Positions 23,489 through 31,656 are shown, counted from the stretch's first letter. The stretch: 34,764 bases of DNA from an uncultured Pelagibacteraceae bacterium (GCA_902598015.1 CACJZT010000010.1:1-34764); one strand, 5' to 3'. Notes: a model not told the origin generated them from the sequence alone. Numbers and translations are program-made.

Positions 23489-24594
23489 TAAATTTTAACC
23501 ATATCATCTTTATGTATAACTTCAGACTTTGTAACATAGCCTAAAAGATTACTAATTTTGTTAGAATGTTCTCCTTTTATTTTGGATATCTCATCAGATG
23601 TAAAACTGCTCAACCCTCTTGCAAATTCTTTGTTATTTTTATCTAAAATTCTAACATGATCACCTTTAACAAATTTTCCTGAAACTTTTCTAATACCTGC
23701 AGCTAATAAACTTTTTCCATTTTTTAAAGCATTTAAAGCACCATCATCTATAATAATTTCTCCTTTTGGAGATATAGAGCTAATTATCCATTTTTTTCTT
23801 GCATCTAATTTAGATACTTTTGGCAAAAACCATGTCCCAGAATTATGTTCTAGTATATTTTTAATTGGTCTTTTAATTAAACCATTTGCAATAGCCATAT
23901 AGCAACCCGAGACTTGACATACTTTTGCAGCATCAATTTTCGTTTTCATTCCACCAGTACCATACTCACTTGTGCTTCTACTTGAAAAATTTTCAATTTT
24001 AGAATCAATATTTTTTATTTCTTTAATCAATTTAGCATTTTTATGAATTTTTGGGTTTTTAGAATACAATCCATCAACATCAGACAATAATATTAAGCAA
24101 TCTGCGCCTGATATTTGTGCAACTCTTGATGCTAATCTGTCATTATCTCCGTATTTAATTTCAGAAGTTGCAATACTATCATTTTCATTAACAACAGGTA
24201 CAAAATTAAGCTCAAATAAGTTTTCGAAAGTTCTTTTAGCATTTATAGCTCTTCTTCTTTGTTCAGTATCTTCTAAAGTAATTAGAATTTGAGAAATATT
24301 TATTTTATTTGAGTTAAATGTCTTTTTGAAAAGATTCATTAATTCTATTTGTCCAATTGATGCAACAGCTTGACTTTTATCAAGCTTCAAAGTTTTTTTA
24401 TTTAATTGTAATTTTTTACACCCTAAAGCAATTGCTCCAGAACTCACTATAACAACGTTCTTTTTAAGTTTTTGTAACTCTTTAATATCTTTAGCAAATT
24501 CCAAAAGCCATTTTTCTCTAATAATTTTATTGTCATTTATTAATAAAGATGAACCTATTTTTATTACTACAGTTTTGGAGTCCTTAAGATACAT
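23488..24594 (-). CDS. proB: Glutamate 5-kinase
   Basis: First and committed step of proline synthesis. The 368 aa protein has an amino acid kinase domain: VVIKIGSSLL at the N-terminus, IVSSGAIALGCKKL, FVPVVNENDSIATSEIKYGDND for glutamate binding, LLSDVDGLYSKNP and GTGGMKTKIDAA. A C-terminal PUA domain (about 275-360) contains KGEIIIDDGALNAL and GIRKVSGKFVKGDHV. The PUA-bearing long form is usually feedback-inhibited by proline (family knowledge). It overlaps the obgE 3' end by 11 bp and proA by 1 bp. Confidence 0.97.
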   Translation of the reverse strand: MYLKDSKTVVIKIGSSLLINDNKIIREKWLLEFAKDIKELQKLKKNVVIVSSGAIALGCKKLQLNKKTLKLDKSQAVASIGQIELMNLFKKTFNSNKINISQILITLEDTEQRRRAINAKRTFENLFELNFVPVVNENDSIATSEIKYGDNDRLASRVAQISGADCLILLSDVDGLYSKNPKIHKNAKLIKEIKNIDSKIENFSSRSTSEYGTGGMKTKIDAAKVCQVSGCYMAIANGLIKRPIKNILEHNSGTWFLPKVSKLDARKKWIISSISPKGEIIIDDGALNALKNGKSLLAAGIRKVSGKFVKGDHVRILDKNNKEFARGLSSFTSDEISKIKGEHSNKISNLLGYVTKSEVIHKDDMVKI

Positions 24595-25567
24595 AGTTTA
24601 CCAACTTTGACTTTATATCTGATACTGATTTTTTATCCATTGTTGACATTAAAAAGATATTTTTTTTTAATTTATTCTTGAGTTTTTTTATCTTCTCTTT
24701 TCTTTCCTCTTCATCAATTAAGTCAGTTTTATTTAAAACTACTATTTCTTTTTTTTTAACTAAATCTTTACTGTATTTTGATAATTCTTTTCTGACTTGA
24801 TTGTAAGAAATAAATAAATCATCTTCAGTTATATCTATTAAATGCAGCAAAGTTTTGCACCTTTCTATATGTTTTAAAAACTTTATTCCAAGACCAGTTC
24901 CGGTATGAGCACCCTCAATTAAGCCTGGTATATCTGCTAAAGTAACTTCTTTGTCATCATAACTAGCAACACCAAGATTTGGATTAATTGTAGTAAATTT
25001 ATAGTTTGCTATTTTTGGATTTGCACTCGTCATTGATGCAAGCAAGCTGGATTTCCCAGCATTGGGCAATCCTATGATACCGATATCAGCAATTGTTTTT
25101 AGTTGAAGCCAAATCCAAAATTCCTCTCCTTGACCCCCTTTTGTAAATTTCTTTGGGGCTCTATTGGTTGAGGACTTAAATCTTGTATTTCCAAATCCTC
25201 CTTTACCTCCGCTTGCTACTAAAAATTCCTCTTTCTGACTTTTAAAATCATAAATAAGTGTTTTATTATCTTCTTCAAATACTTGTGTTCCTAAAGGTAC
25301 TTTTAAATATAAATCTTCACCACCTTTCCCAGTTTTGTTTTTTCCGCTGCCATCCTTTCCTCTTTCTGCTTTGAAGTGTTGTTGATACCTGTAATCAATC
25401 AAAGTATTAAGATTTCTTTCACTAATAAGAATTACAGATCCTCCTTTCCCTCCATCGCCGCCATCAGGGCCACCAAACTCTACAAATTTTTCCCTACGAA
25501 AACTTGGAGATCCCGACCCTCCGTTGCCAGCTTTTACATATATCTTAACTTGATCTAGAAATTTCAT
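24584..25567 (-). CDS. obgE: Ribosome-associated GTPase Obg (CgtA)
   Basis: Essential GTPase for late 50S assembly and stress control. The 327 aa protein has the glycine-rich Obg fold (1-158: GNGGSGSPSFRREKF, FGGPDGGDGGKGG, GNTRFKSSTNRAP) and a G domain with G1 GLPNAGKS (166-173), TT at about 192-193, DIPG (212-215) and NKTD (279-282). There is no long C-terminal extension, so it is a minimal Obg. It follows rpmA by 27 bp, the classic rplU-rpmA-obgE arrangement, and overlaps proB by 11 bp. Confidence 0.97.
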   Translation of the reverse strand: MKFLDQVKIYVKAGNGGSGSPSFRREKFVEFGGPDGGDGGKGGSVILISERNLNTLIDYRYQQHFKAERGKDGSGKNKTGKGGEDLYLKVPLGTQVFEEDNKTLIYDFKSQKEEFLVASGGKGGFGNTRFKSSTNRAPKKFTKGGQGEEFWIWLQLKTIADIGIIGLPNAGKSSLLASMTSANPKIANYKFTTINPNLGVASYDDKEVTLADIPGLIEGAHTGTGLGIKFLKHIERCKTLLHLIDITEDDLFISYNQVRKELSKYSKDLVKKKEIVVLNKTDLIDEEERKEKIKKLKNKLKKNIFLMSTMDKKSVSDIKSKLVNYVS

Positions 25568-25594
25568 ATAACAACTATGTGAGTGTTGTATCTA

Positions 25595-25849
25595 TTAATT
25601 GGGCTTTACAGAAACGTAAGTTCTATCAGATTTTGATTTTTTAAACTCTACTTTACCTTTAACAACTGAAAATATCGAATGGTCTTTACCCATGCCAACA
25701 TTTTCTCCAGGAAATATTTTAGTTCCCCTTTGTCTTACAATAATGTTGCCAGGCACAACCATCTCGCCACCATATTTTTTCACACCAAGTCTACGACCTA
25801 CGCTATCTCTTCCGTTTCTTGACGATCCACCTGCTTTTTTCGTTGCCAT
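25595..25849 (-). CDS. rpmA: Large subunit ribosomal protein bL27
   Basis: The 84 aa ribosomal protein reaches the peptidyl-transferase centre with its N-terminus. The start [20 protein letters not shown] and the following LGVKKYGGE and [20 protein letters not shown] are unmistakable. There is no N-terminal extension of the kind cleaved in Firmicutes. It starts 10 bp after rplU, with which it is co-transcribed. Confidence 0.98.
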   Translation of the reverse strand: MATKKAGGSSRNGRDSVGRRLGVKKYGGEMVVPGNIIVRQRGTKIFPGENVGMGKDHSIFSVVKGKVEFKKSKSDRTYVSVKPN

Positions 25850-25859
25850 AAATTACTTT

Positions 25860-26261
25860 TTATTTAGCTGCTTCCTTAGTTTCAACTGTTTTTTTTGATG
25901 GTATTTCTTTTCTTTTTTCTGCTTCAGAAATAACCTTACCATCTTTTGAATAGATTTTACTTATTCTTACCATTGTAAATTTTTGTCTATGACCATTTTT
26001 TCTTCTCGAATTTTGCCTTCTCCTTTTTTTAAAAATAAGAACTGTTCTATTTTTTCCATTTTTTATTAATTCAGCTTCAACTTTAGCTCCACTAATTGTC
26101 GGCTCTCCTAACTCTAAATTTTTATCATCTCCGTAAGCTAGTATTTCGTTAAACTCTATTTTTGAATTTTCTTTTGAATCCTCGAGCTTTTCAACTTTGA
26201 GAATCTCTCCAGCTTTCACTTTATACTGTTTACCACCTGTTTGAATTACCGCGAATGACAT
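25860..26261 (-). CDS. rplU: Large subunit ribosomal protein bL21
   Basis: Large-subunit protein that binds 23S rRNA near L20. The 133 aa protein has the bL21 core (FAVIQTGGKQYKVKAGEILKVEKL at the start, then FKKRRRQNSRRKNGHRQKFT with the rRNA-binding basic loop). A lysine/glutamate-rich tail of about 30 residues goes beyond the usual ~103 aa length, a kind of extension common in Alphaproteobacteria. It is the first gene of the long minus-strand block and has a good promoter about 25 bp upstream. Confidence 0.96.
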   Translation of the reverse strand: MSFAVIQTGGKQYKVKAGEILKVEKLEDSKENSKIEFNEILAYGDDKNLELGEPTISGAKVEAELIKNGKNRTVLIFKKRRRQNSRRKNGHRQKFTMVRISKIYSKDGKVISEAEKRKEIPSKKTVETKEAAK

Positions 26262-26287
26262 AGTTAGCCCTAATTTTTATAGTCAGC

Positions 26288-26315
26288 AATATAGTCTGGG
26301 TTGCATCATAGTCAA
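26288..26315 (-). promoter_or_regulatory. Probable sigma70 promoter of the rplU-rpmA-obgE-proBA-nadD-rsfS-ctpA-rppH block
   Basis: On the minus strand, TTGACT (26315-26310) and TATATT (26293-26288) are separated by 16 bp, one of the better consensus matches in the window. The implied start near 26281 leaves a leader of about 20 nt before the rplU ATG. The promoter lies in the 64-bp gap between gloB and rplU, so the metX-metW-gloB and rplU units are probably transcribed separately, though no terminator hairpin was seen in the gap. Pattern-based only. Confidence 0.55.
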
Positions 26316-26325
26316 GGTTAATAAC

Positions 26326-27045
26326 TTAGAAATTATCCTTTAAATCCCTCAATTTTTTGAAATTTTCTAGATCGTTTGACTTAAGAAAAATGTTACAATT
26401 AAGTTCCTCACCAATCGTTGATGGCATACTAGTTTTACCTAGTTTAATTTTTTCTTTAACTTCTTTAATTTTGTTTAGTAATTCATTGTTATTGGAATCT
26501 TGTGCTAAACAAAATTCAGAATTCTTTAAAGTATATTCATGTCCACAATAAATTTTTGTATCTTTATCTAAACTTTTTAAAACTTGTAGTGAGTTGTACA
26601 TTTGCTCATAACTCCCTTCAAAAATTCTTCCACATCCCATGGAGAATAAAGTATCTCCTGTGAAAATTAACTTATTTTTAAAAAAATGAAAACAGATATG
26701 ACCTATTGTATGGCCAGGGACATGATATATTTTTGCTTCAAAAATATCTTCTTTCCAAATTTCACCATCACTTAAGCAAATATCAATTTGAGGTATTCTA
26801 TTTTTATCTCCAATATAACCTATTACCTCTGCATTAAATTTTTTTTTTAATTCTTCATTCCCGCCAACATGGTCATGATGATGATGTGTATTTAATATAT
26901 ATTTTAAATTTAATTTATTTTTCTCTAAATAATTTATAATTGGATCTGCTTCACTAGGATCAACAACACAACAATTTCTATTAGCTTCATTAATTAATAT
27001 GTAAGAAAAATTATCTTCCAGACACTTAATAATTTCTACTTTCAT
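26326..27045 (-). CDS. gloB: Hydroxyacylglutathione hydrolase (glyoxalase II)
   Basis: Metallo-beta-lactamase-fold thioesterase that hydrolyses S-D-lactoylglutathione to D-lactate and glutathione, the last step of methylglyoxal removal. The 239 aa protein has the binuclear metal motif THHHHDHVGG (H54, H56, D58, H59), VPGHTIGHICF with a further metal His, FTGDTLFSMGCGRIFEGS with the bridging Asp, and IYCGHEYT with the last His. The C-terminal substrate domain is shorter than in the enteric enzyme. It abuts metW with no gap and so probably belongs to the metX unit; why a glyoxalase should share control with methionine synthesis is not clear. Confidence 0.92.
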   Translation of the reverse strand: MKVEIIKCLEDNFSYILINEANRNCCVVDPSEADPIINYLEKNKLNLKYILNTHHHHDHVGGNEELKKKFNAEVIGYIGDKNRIPQIDICLSDGEIWKEDIFEAKIYHVPGHTIGHICFHFFKNKLIFTGDTLFSMGCGRIFEGSYEQMYNSLQVLKSLDKDTKIYCGHEYTLKNSEFCLAQDSNNNELLNKIKEVKEKIKLGKTSMPSTIGEELNCNIFLKSNDLENFKKLRDLKDNF

Positions 27046-27642
27046 TTAACTTTCTATTAAAAATATACCCAAATGAGAGTCAAGATTTTTATAATTTAAA
27101 TTTGATTTATTTATTTCTGAAATTCGACTTTTTTTTAAAGCGATAGACTTAAATATTTTAATATTCTTATTACTGCAAAAGTTATAAAAATCTTTAATTG
27201 TGCACATATGTAAATTTGGTGTATTGTACCATTCATGAGGTAAATTTTCTGTTACAGGCATTGTGCCTTTAAACAGTAATTGTAGTCTAACTCTCCAGTA
27301 ACCAAAATTAGGTATAGTAACAATTACTTTTTTTCCTACTTTTAGTAATTCATTAATTACTAATTCAGGATTAAGAAAAGCTTGTAATGTTTGGCTTAAA
27401 ATAACATAATCAAAAGACGATTTAGGAAATTGTTTTAAATCGCTTTCAGCATTCCCCTCAATTACAGTTAATCCTTTTGATAAACAATTTTGAACTTTTT
27501 CTTTAGAGATTTCTAATCCACGAATATCTTTGGTTTTGTTTTCTTGTAAAAATTTCATCAAGTCTCCATTGCCACAACCGACATCTAGAACTCTAGTATT
27601 TTCCTCTATCAAATTAGATATAATGTTAAATTCTTCTTTCAT
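27046..27642 (-). CDS. metW: MetW, methyltransferase-like partner of MetX
   Basis: Class I SAM-dependent methyltransferase fold of 198 aa, with motif I VLDVGCGNGD (18-27), the acidic end of beta strand 2 in IRGLEISKEKV, FDYVILSQTLQAFLNPE, and the MetW-specific TIPNFGYWRVRLQLLFKGTMPVTENLPHEW region (about residues 110-139). MetW proteins occur next to metX in many proteobacteria and are needed for, or help, homoserine acylation in some species. The methyl acceptor, if any, is unknown. Its first 17 bp overlap the end of metX and its stop abuts gloB. Confidence 0.94.
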   Translation of the reverse strand: MKEEFNIISNLIEENTRVLDVGCGNGDLMKFLQENKTKDIRGLEISKEKVQNCLSKGLTVIEGNAESDLKQFPKSSFDYVILSQTLQAFLNPELVINELLKVGKKVIVTIPNFGYWRVRLQLLFKGTMPVTENLPHEWYNTPNLHMCTIKDFYNFCSNKNIKIFKSIALKKSRISEINKSNLNYKNLDSHLGIFLIES

Positions 27643-28759
27643 TCATAACTTTGTAGGTTGAATTAATATAATCGCCAAGTGTCTTTAGGAAACTTGGAAC
27701 ATCTAGCAAAAATGAGTCATGCCCCTTATCAGATTCTATTTCTACAAATCCAACATCTGCACCAATAGAATTTAGTGCTATAACTATTTCTCTATTCTCC
27801 GATGTTGGATATAACCAATCTGATGTAAATGATATTACAAAAAATTTTGTTTTAGTTTCTTTGAATGCATCAGATAAGTTTCCTTTGTACTGTTTGGATA
27901 AGTCAAAATAATCCATTGCACGAGTTATATATAAATAACTATTAGCATCAAATCTATCAACAAAAACAGATCCTTGGTATCTAAGATAACTCTCAATTTG
28001 GAAATCTGCCTCAAATCCATATCTTAGGCTATCCCTATCTTGCAATTTTCTTCCAAATTTTTCCTGCAATCCTTTTTCAGAAAGATAAGTAATATGTGCT
28101 GCCATTCTTGCTACCGCTAACCCTTTGTCAGGATTTAATTTGTAATTACTATAAAATCCATTTTCCCACTTACTGTCAGCCATAATTGCCTGTCTTCCTA
28201 ATTCATTAAACGCTATGTTTTGTGCCGAGTGACTAGATGTGCAAGCAATAGGTATTGCAAGTTTTGCTTTATCTGGAAAATTGGCAACAAATTGAAGTAC
28301 TTGCATTCCACCCATTGAACCACCTACTACAGCAAAAAGTTTTTCAATTTCTAAATATTTAATTAGCTCATATTGAACGTTAACCATGTCGTTAATAGTT
28401 ATAATTGGAAAATCAGTTCCTATTTGTTTACCAGTGGACTCATTTATTGTGCTAGGTCCGTAAGATCCCATGCAGCCTCCAATAACGTTTGCACAAATCA
28501 CAAAAAATTTATTTGTATCAATTGGCTTATTTTCTCCAACAACATAACTCCACCAACCATCTTTATTAGTTATTGGGTTTTTTCCAGAAACATATTGATC
28601 TCCAGTCAAAGCATGGAAAACTAATATTGCATTATTTTTTTCACTGTTTAATTCCCCATATGTCTCATATGCTATTGGAAAGTTATTAATTTCCTTACCA
28701 CAATCCAATTTAAGGGGATTTGATATAATTATTTTTTTTGTATCAATATTCTTATTCAT
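27626..28759 (-). CDS. metX: Homoserine O-acyltransferase (acetyl or succinyl), MetX type
   Basis: Activates homoserine for methionine synthesis. The 377 aa alpha/beta-hydrolase has the nucleophile elbow VVGGSMGGMQ (S148), an Asp in SFTSDWLYPTSEN (D314) and His in DKGHDSF (H347), giving the expected triad. Also present are VFHALTGDQYVSG and NVIGGCMGSYGPS of the family. MetX enzymes may use acetyl-CoA or succinyl-CoA; a neighbouring metW is often associated with the succinyl form, but sequence alone does not decide. A SAM-II riboswitch lies in its leader, so expression probably falls when SAM is plentiful. metW overlaps its 3' end. Confidence 0.95.
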   Translation of the reverse strand: MNKNIDTKKIIISNPLKLDCGKEINNFPIAYETYGELNSEKNNAILVFHALTGDQYVSGKNPITNKDGWWSYVVGENKPIDTNKFFVICANVIGGCMGSYGPSTINESTGKQIGTDFPIITINDMVNVQYELIKYLEIEKLFAVVGGSMGGMQVLQFVANFPDKAKLAIPIACTSSHSAQNIAFNELGRQAIMADSKWENGFYSNYKLNPDKGLAVARMAAHITYLSEKGLQEKFGRKLQDRDSLRYGFEADFQIESYLRYQGSVFVDRFDANSYLYITRAMDYFDLSKQYKGNLSDAFKETKTKFFVISFTSDWLYPTSENREIVIALNSIGADVGFVEIESDKGHDSFLLDVPSFLKTLGDYINSTYKVMNERRI

Positions 28760-28785
28760 AATAATTTTACTGATTGAATTGTGAG

Positions 28786-28845
28786 AAAAAAAACATTTTA
28801 GCGGTTTTTTTATAGCGCTCGCAATTCAGTATAAATCAGCGCATG
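28786..28845 (-). promoter_or_regulatory. SAM-II riboswitch in the metX leader
   Basis: Read on the minus strand, the segment starting GCGCTGATTTAT (28842-28831) and continuing through AATTGC and GAGCGC (28820-28815) matches the SAM-II aptamer of Sargasso Sea metX: the P1 stem GCGCU/AGCGC (5 bp) closes a loop that starts with GAUUUA and ends with UUGC, and the downstream single strand carries the conserved GCTAAAA (28802-28796). UUUAUA in the loop is complementary to UAUAAA after P1, which is compatible with the H-type pseudoknot. SAM-II is a translational-type aptamer known upstream of metX and metA in Alphaproteobacteria. About 36 nt separate GCTAAAA from the metX ATG. Boundaries are approximate. 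Confidence 0.88.
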
Positions 28846-28848
28846 CAG

Positions 28849-28877
28849 CTTTTACTTCAAAGGAATTTATATGTCAA
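28849..28877 (-). promoter_or_regulatory. Probable promoter of metX-metW-gloB
   Basis: Minus strand TTGACA (28877-28872), a perfect -35 hexamer, is followed after 17 bp by TAAAAG (28854-28849), a weak -10. The start would fall near 28842, just at the 5' side of the P1 stem of the riboswitch, so position supports it. This lies in the 180-bp divergent gap between metX and hisC, the largest intergenic stretch in the window. No equally good promoter for hisC on the plus strand was recognised in the rest of the gap. Confidence 0.5.
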
Positions 28878-28939
28878 ATATTGCTCAATTAATTATTGTT
28901 TTATCTAGTTAAAAGACTATTTATAGTGAAATATTTACT

Positions 28940-30022
28940 ATGACATTGCTAAGATTTAAAAACATAAAATTACAGAGTTACAAACCAGGAAAATCCTTAT
29001 TGGCTGGTAATAAAAATATTATTAAGTTATCTGCAAATGAATCTGCTTTAGGTGTCAGTAAAAATGTCGAAAAAATTGTTAAGTCTAAATTTGATATATC
29101 AAAATATCCAGACAGTAAATTTTCGGAATTAACACAAAAAATATCAAAGAAGTATGGTTGTGATAAATCCAAGATAATTTGTGGCTCTGGTTCTGACGAA
29201 GTAATTCAAATGCTTTGTCAATTGTTCCTTAGAGAAAATGATGAAGTTGTTGTTCCTCAGTACAGTTTTCTCATGTATAGGATATACTCCAAAATCGTTG
29301 GTGCAAATGTAAAACTAGCTAAAGAAATTAATTTTAAAGTTTCAGTTAAAGAAATTCTTAAAAAGACATCAAAAAAAACAAAAATTGTTTTTATTGCAAA
29401 TCCAAATAATCCAACAGGCACTTATTTGACAAAAAACGAGCTATTAGACTTAAGGCGAAGATTAAATAAAAATATTTTATTGGTTGTTGATGATGCATAT
29501 TTTGAATATATGAAGAATAAGGATTACAAATCTGGAATTGAGTTATTTAAAAACTCTAAAAATGTATTTATTTTAAGAACATTTTCAAAAATCTATGGTC
29601 TAGCCTCATTAAGGATAGGCTGGGGATACGGTGATAAATCTATAATTAACGAATTATATAAAATTAAACCACCTTTTAACGTAAATAAATTTGCTCAAAT
29701 TTGTGCTGTTGAATCTCTTAAAGATGATAAATTTGTTCAAAAGTCAGTAATACATAATCTTAAATGGTGCAAAAAAATTAAAAATGAGATGTTAAAATAT
29801 AATATTGGTACAAACAAAATATCTGGAAATTTCTTTTTGTTAGATTTCAAAAAAGCAAAATTTACCGCAGACACAACTTTAAAAAAATTACAGAAATATG
29901 GAATTATACTAAGAGAAATGAATTCATATGGCATAAAAAATTGTCTAAGACTTACAATTGGCAACACAAAAGAAAACCAAATATTCCTAAAAAGAATGAA
30001 TACTATTTTTAAAAATGTTTAA
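28940..30022 (+). CDS. hisC: PLP-dependent aminotransferase, HisC-like (histidinol-phosphate and/or aromatic amino acid aminotransferase)
   Basis: Fold-type I aminotransferase of 360 aa. Seen are LSANESALG near the N-terminus, CGSGSDEVIQ (about 81-90, phosphate binding), NPNNPTG (154-160), DDAYFEY (184-190), and the PLP-lysine K217 in RTFSKIYGLASLRIGWG with R225. These place it in the HisC branch. The gene is followed, with an 8-bp overlap, by a prephenate dehydrogenase, a pairing that points to transamination in phenylalanine/tyrosine synthesis, alone or besides the histidine pathway. HisC-type enzymes often accept both kinds of substrate. Sequence alone does not settle the main role. Confidence 0.88.
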   Translation: MTLLRFKNIKLQSYKPGKSLLAGNKNIIKLSANESALGVSKNVEKIVKSKFDISKYPDSKFSELTQKISKKYGCDKSKIICGSGSDEVIQMLCQLFLRENDEVVVPQYSFLMYRIYSKIVGANVKLAKEINFKVSVKEILKKTSKKTKIVFIANPNNPTGTYLTKNELLDLRRRLNKNILLVVDDAYFEYMKNKDYKSGIELFKNSKNVFILRTFSKIYGLASLRIGWGYGDKSIINELYKIKPPFNVNKFAQICAVESLKDDKFVQKSVIHNLKWCKKIKNEMLKYNIGTNKISGNFFLLDFKKAKFTADTTLKKLQKYGIILREMNSYGIKNCLRLTIGNTKENQIFLKRMNTIFKNV

Positions 30023-30908
30023 TAATATTCTTATTATTGGTTGCGGATTAATAGGCTCATCAATATTAAAGGCTTCAATACAAAAAAAAATTTCTAAAAA
30101 TTTTTTTGTATTTGAAAAGTCTAAAAAATATAGATCTATTATTAAAAAATTTAACAAAAAAATTAAATTTTTAACAAGGTTAGATAAAAATTTAAATAAA
30201 ATTGATTTTGTGATTTTAAGCACTCCTATGAGTGAATATCCTAAATTTTTTTCGTCATTAAATAAAAATCTCAATCATAATTCAATTATAACTGACGTTG
30301 GTTCAACAAAAAAAAATCTAATTTCTTTAAAAAAAAAAAAATTATCAAAAAATCTTGATTGGGTGATGAGTCATCCTATCTCAGGATCCGAAGTTAGTGG
30401 GCCCAAATATGGTAATGCTAATTTATTCAAAAATAAGTGGTGCATAATAATAAAAGATAAAAATGTTCTAAAACAAAAAAAAGTAGAGAGATTTTGGAAA
30501 TCTTTAGGATCTAAAATAATTATTATGAATCCCGATGATCATGATAAAATTTTTTCAGTCACTAGCCATCTACCTCACTTGATTGCTTACAATTTAATAA
30601 AAACTGCTCAGGATTTTCAGAAAAAAAAGAATAAAAATTTGATTAAATTTAGTGCAGGTGGTTTAAGAGATTTCTCAAGAATTGCTGCTTCCAACGAAAT
30701 AATGTGGAGAGACATATTTTTCGAGAATAAAACTAATATGATTGAAGCAATAAATCTTTTTATGAAAAATTTAAAAGATTTTAAAAAGAATATAAGTAAG
30801 AAAGAAAATTCAAAGATAATAAAAAAATTAATCAATTCGAAAGTAGTAAGAAGACAAATAATTTCTCAAAAACAAGATATTTCTAAACCTGATTTTGGTC
30901 GAGATTAA
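30015..30908 (+). CDS. tyrA: Prephenate (or arogenate) dehydrogenase
   Basis: NAD(P)-dependent dehydrogenase of tyrosine synthesis, 297 aa, monofunctional (no chorismate mutase domain). Visible motifs: the N-terminal Rossmann LIIGCGLIGSS (7-17), LSTPMSEYPKF, TDVGSTKKNL, SHPISGSEVSGPKYGNANLF with the prephenate-binding His, VTSHLPHLIAYNL in the helical domain, and GGLRDFSRIAASNEIMWRDIF. The C-terminus is very rich in Lys. Whether prephenate or arogenate is the substrate is open. The start overlaps hisC by 8 bp. The stop is 1 bp from that of the convergent NlpC/P60 gene. Confidence 0.94.
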   Translation: MFNNILIIGCGLIGSSILKASIQKKISKNFFVFEKSKKYRSIIKKFNKKIKFLTRLDKNLNKIDFVILSTPMSEYPKFFSSLNKNLNHNSIITDVGSTKKNLISLKKKKLSKNLDWVMSHPISGSEVSGPKYGNANLFKNKWCIIIKDKNVLKQKKVERFWKSLGSKIIIMNPDDHDKIFSVTSHLPHLIAYNLIKTAQDFQKKKNKNLIKFSAGGLRDFSRIAASNEIMWRDIFFENKTNMIEAINLFMKNLKDFKKNISKKENSKIIKKLINSKVVRRQIISQKQDISKPDFGRD

Positions 30909-30909
30909 T

Positions 30910-31656
30910 TCAGATCCTTGTTACTTTCTTTACATCTAATTTCGCCGTTTCTTTAATTAGTTTTATCGTTTTTTTAATTGGCATTATGATCACTCTTTTT
31001 TTTGGACCATAAGCGTGGATAAGATCATTTGTATTGATGCATATAGCAACATGTCCTTTCCAAAAAATAATATCACCTTTTTTAAATTTTTTTTTGTATC
31101 CAACACCTTTTTTTAATTTAACTTGATCAATCGTGTCTCTTGGAAAAAAATTATTATTAAATTTATAAAATATTTGCAATAGAGCTGAACAATCAATTCC
31201 TTCGAATGTTCTTCCACCCCATTTATATTTACAATTTAGAAAACTTTTAAATATCTTTACAAAATCAGAATTTTTTTTTTGGATTGGAAATATGTCTTTT
31301 GATCTTAGCCATTTATCTTTTTTATACATAATGAAATTTTGATCCTTTTTTAAAATTTGTATTTTGCTCGTAAATGGTAAAAACTTTTTTGATTTCTTTT
31401 TTTTATTACCTAAATAAATTCTAGCTTTTAAAATTCCAACTTTGTGAGTTGGATTGAATTTTTCGTAGCTATCAATTTTTTTTATAAAGCCTGAATATTT
31501 GTCATATGAAGTCTTTATTTTAAAATAATTATTTTTTTTACTAATTATTTTAAAACTCTCACCGTAGATAAGTTGAGAGCTAACATTAGAGTTCTTATTT
31601 GGTTCCTCTAATATATCGACAAAAGGCTCTTTTAAAAAAAAACTATTTTGCACCAA
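30910..31656 (-). CDS. NlpC/P60-family (C40) peptidase with N-terminal SH3-like region
   Basis: Predicted cysteine peptidase acting on peptidoglycan stem peptides. The 248 aa protein has an SH3b-like N-terminal part (about 10-65, LEEPNKNSNVSSQLIYGE) and perhaps a second such repeat (about 72-125), then the NlpC/P60 domain with catalytic C156 in FEGIDCSALLQ, H202 in GDIIFWKGHVAI and H214 in LIHAYGP. KWGGRT just before the Cys is typical. No signal peptide is visible, so it may work in the cytoplasm on recycled muropeptides. Next to the AmpG-like permease (14-bp overlap) that role is plausible: import of anhydro-muropeptides followed by peptide cleavage. This is inference from context. Confidence 0.88.
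   Translation of the reverse strand: MVQNSFFLKEPFVDILEEPNKNSNVSSQLIYGESFKIISKKNNYFKIKTSYDKYSGFIKKIDSYEKFNPTHKVGILKARIYLGNKKKKSKKFLPFTSKIQILKKDQNFIMYKKDKWLRSKDIFPIQKKNSDFVKIFKSFLNCKYKWGGRTFEGIDCSALLQIFYKFNNNFFPRDTIDQVKLKKGVGYKKKFKKGDIIFWKGHVAICINTNDLIHAYGPKKRVIIMPIKKTIKLIKETAKLDVKKVTRI

Noticed and set aside
26262..26325. Possible tRNA or structured leader between gloB and rplU
   Set aside because: At 64 bp it is too short for a tRNA, shows no cloverleaf pairing or CCA end, and is accounted for by the rplU promoter and a short leader.
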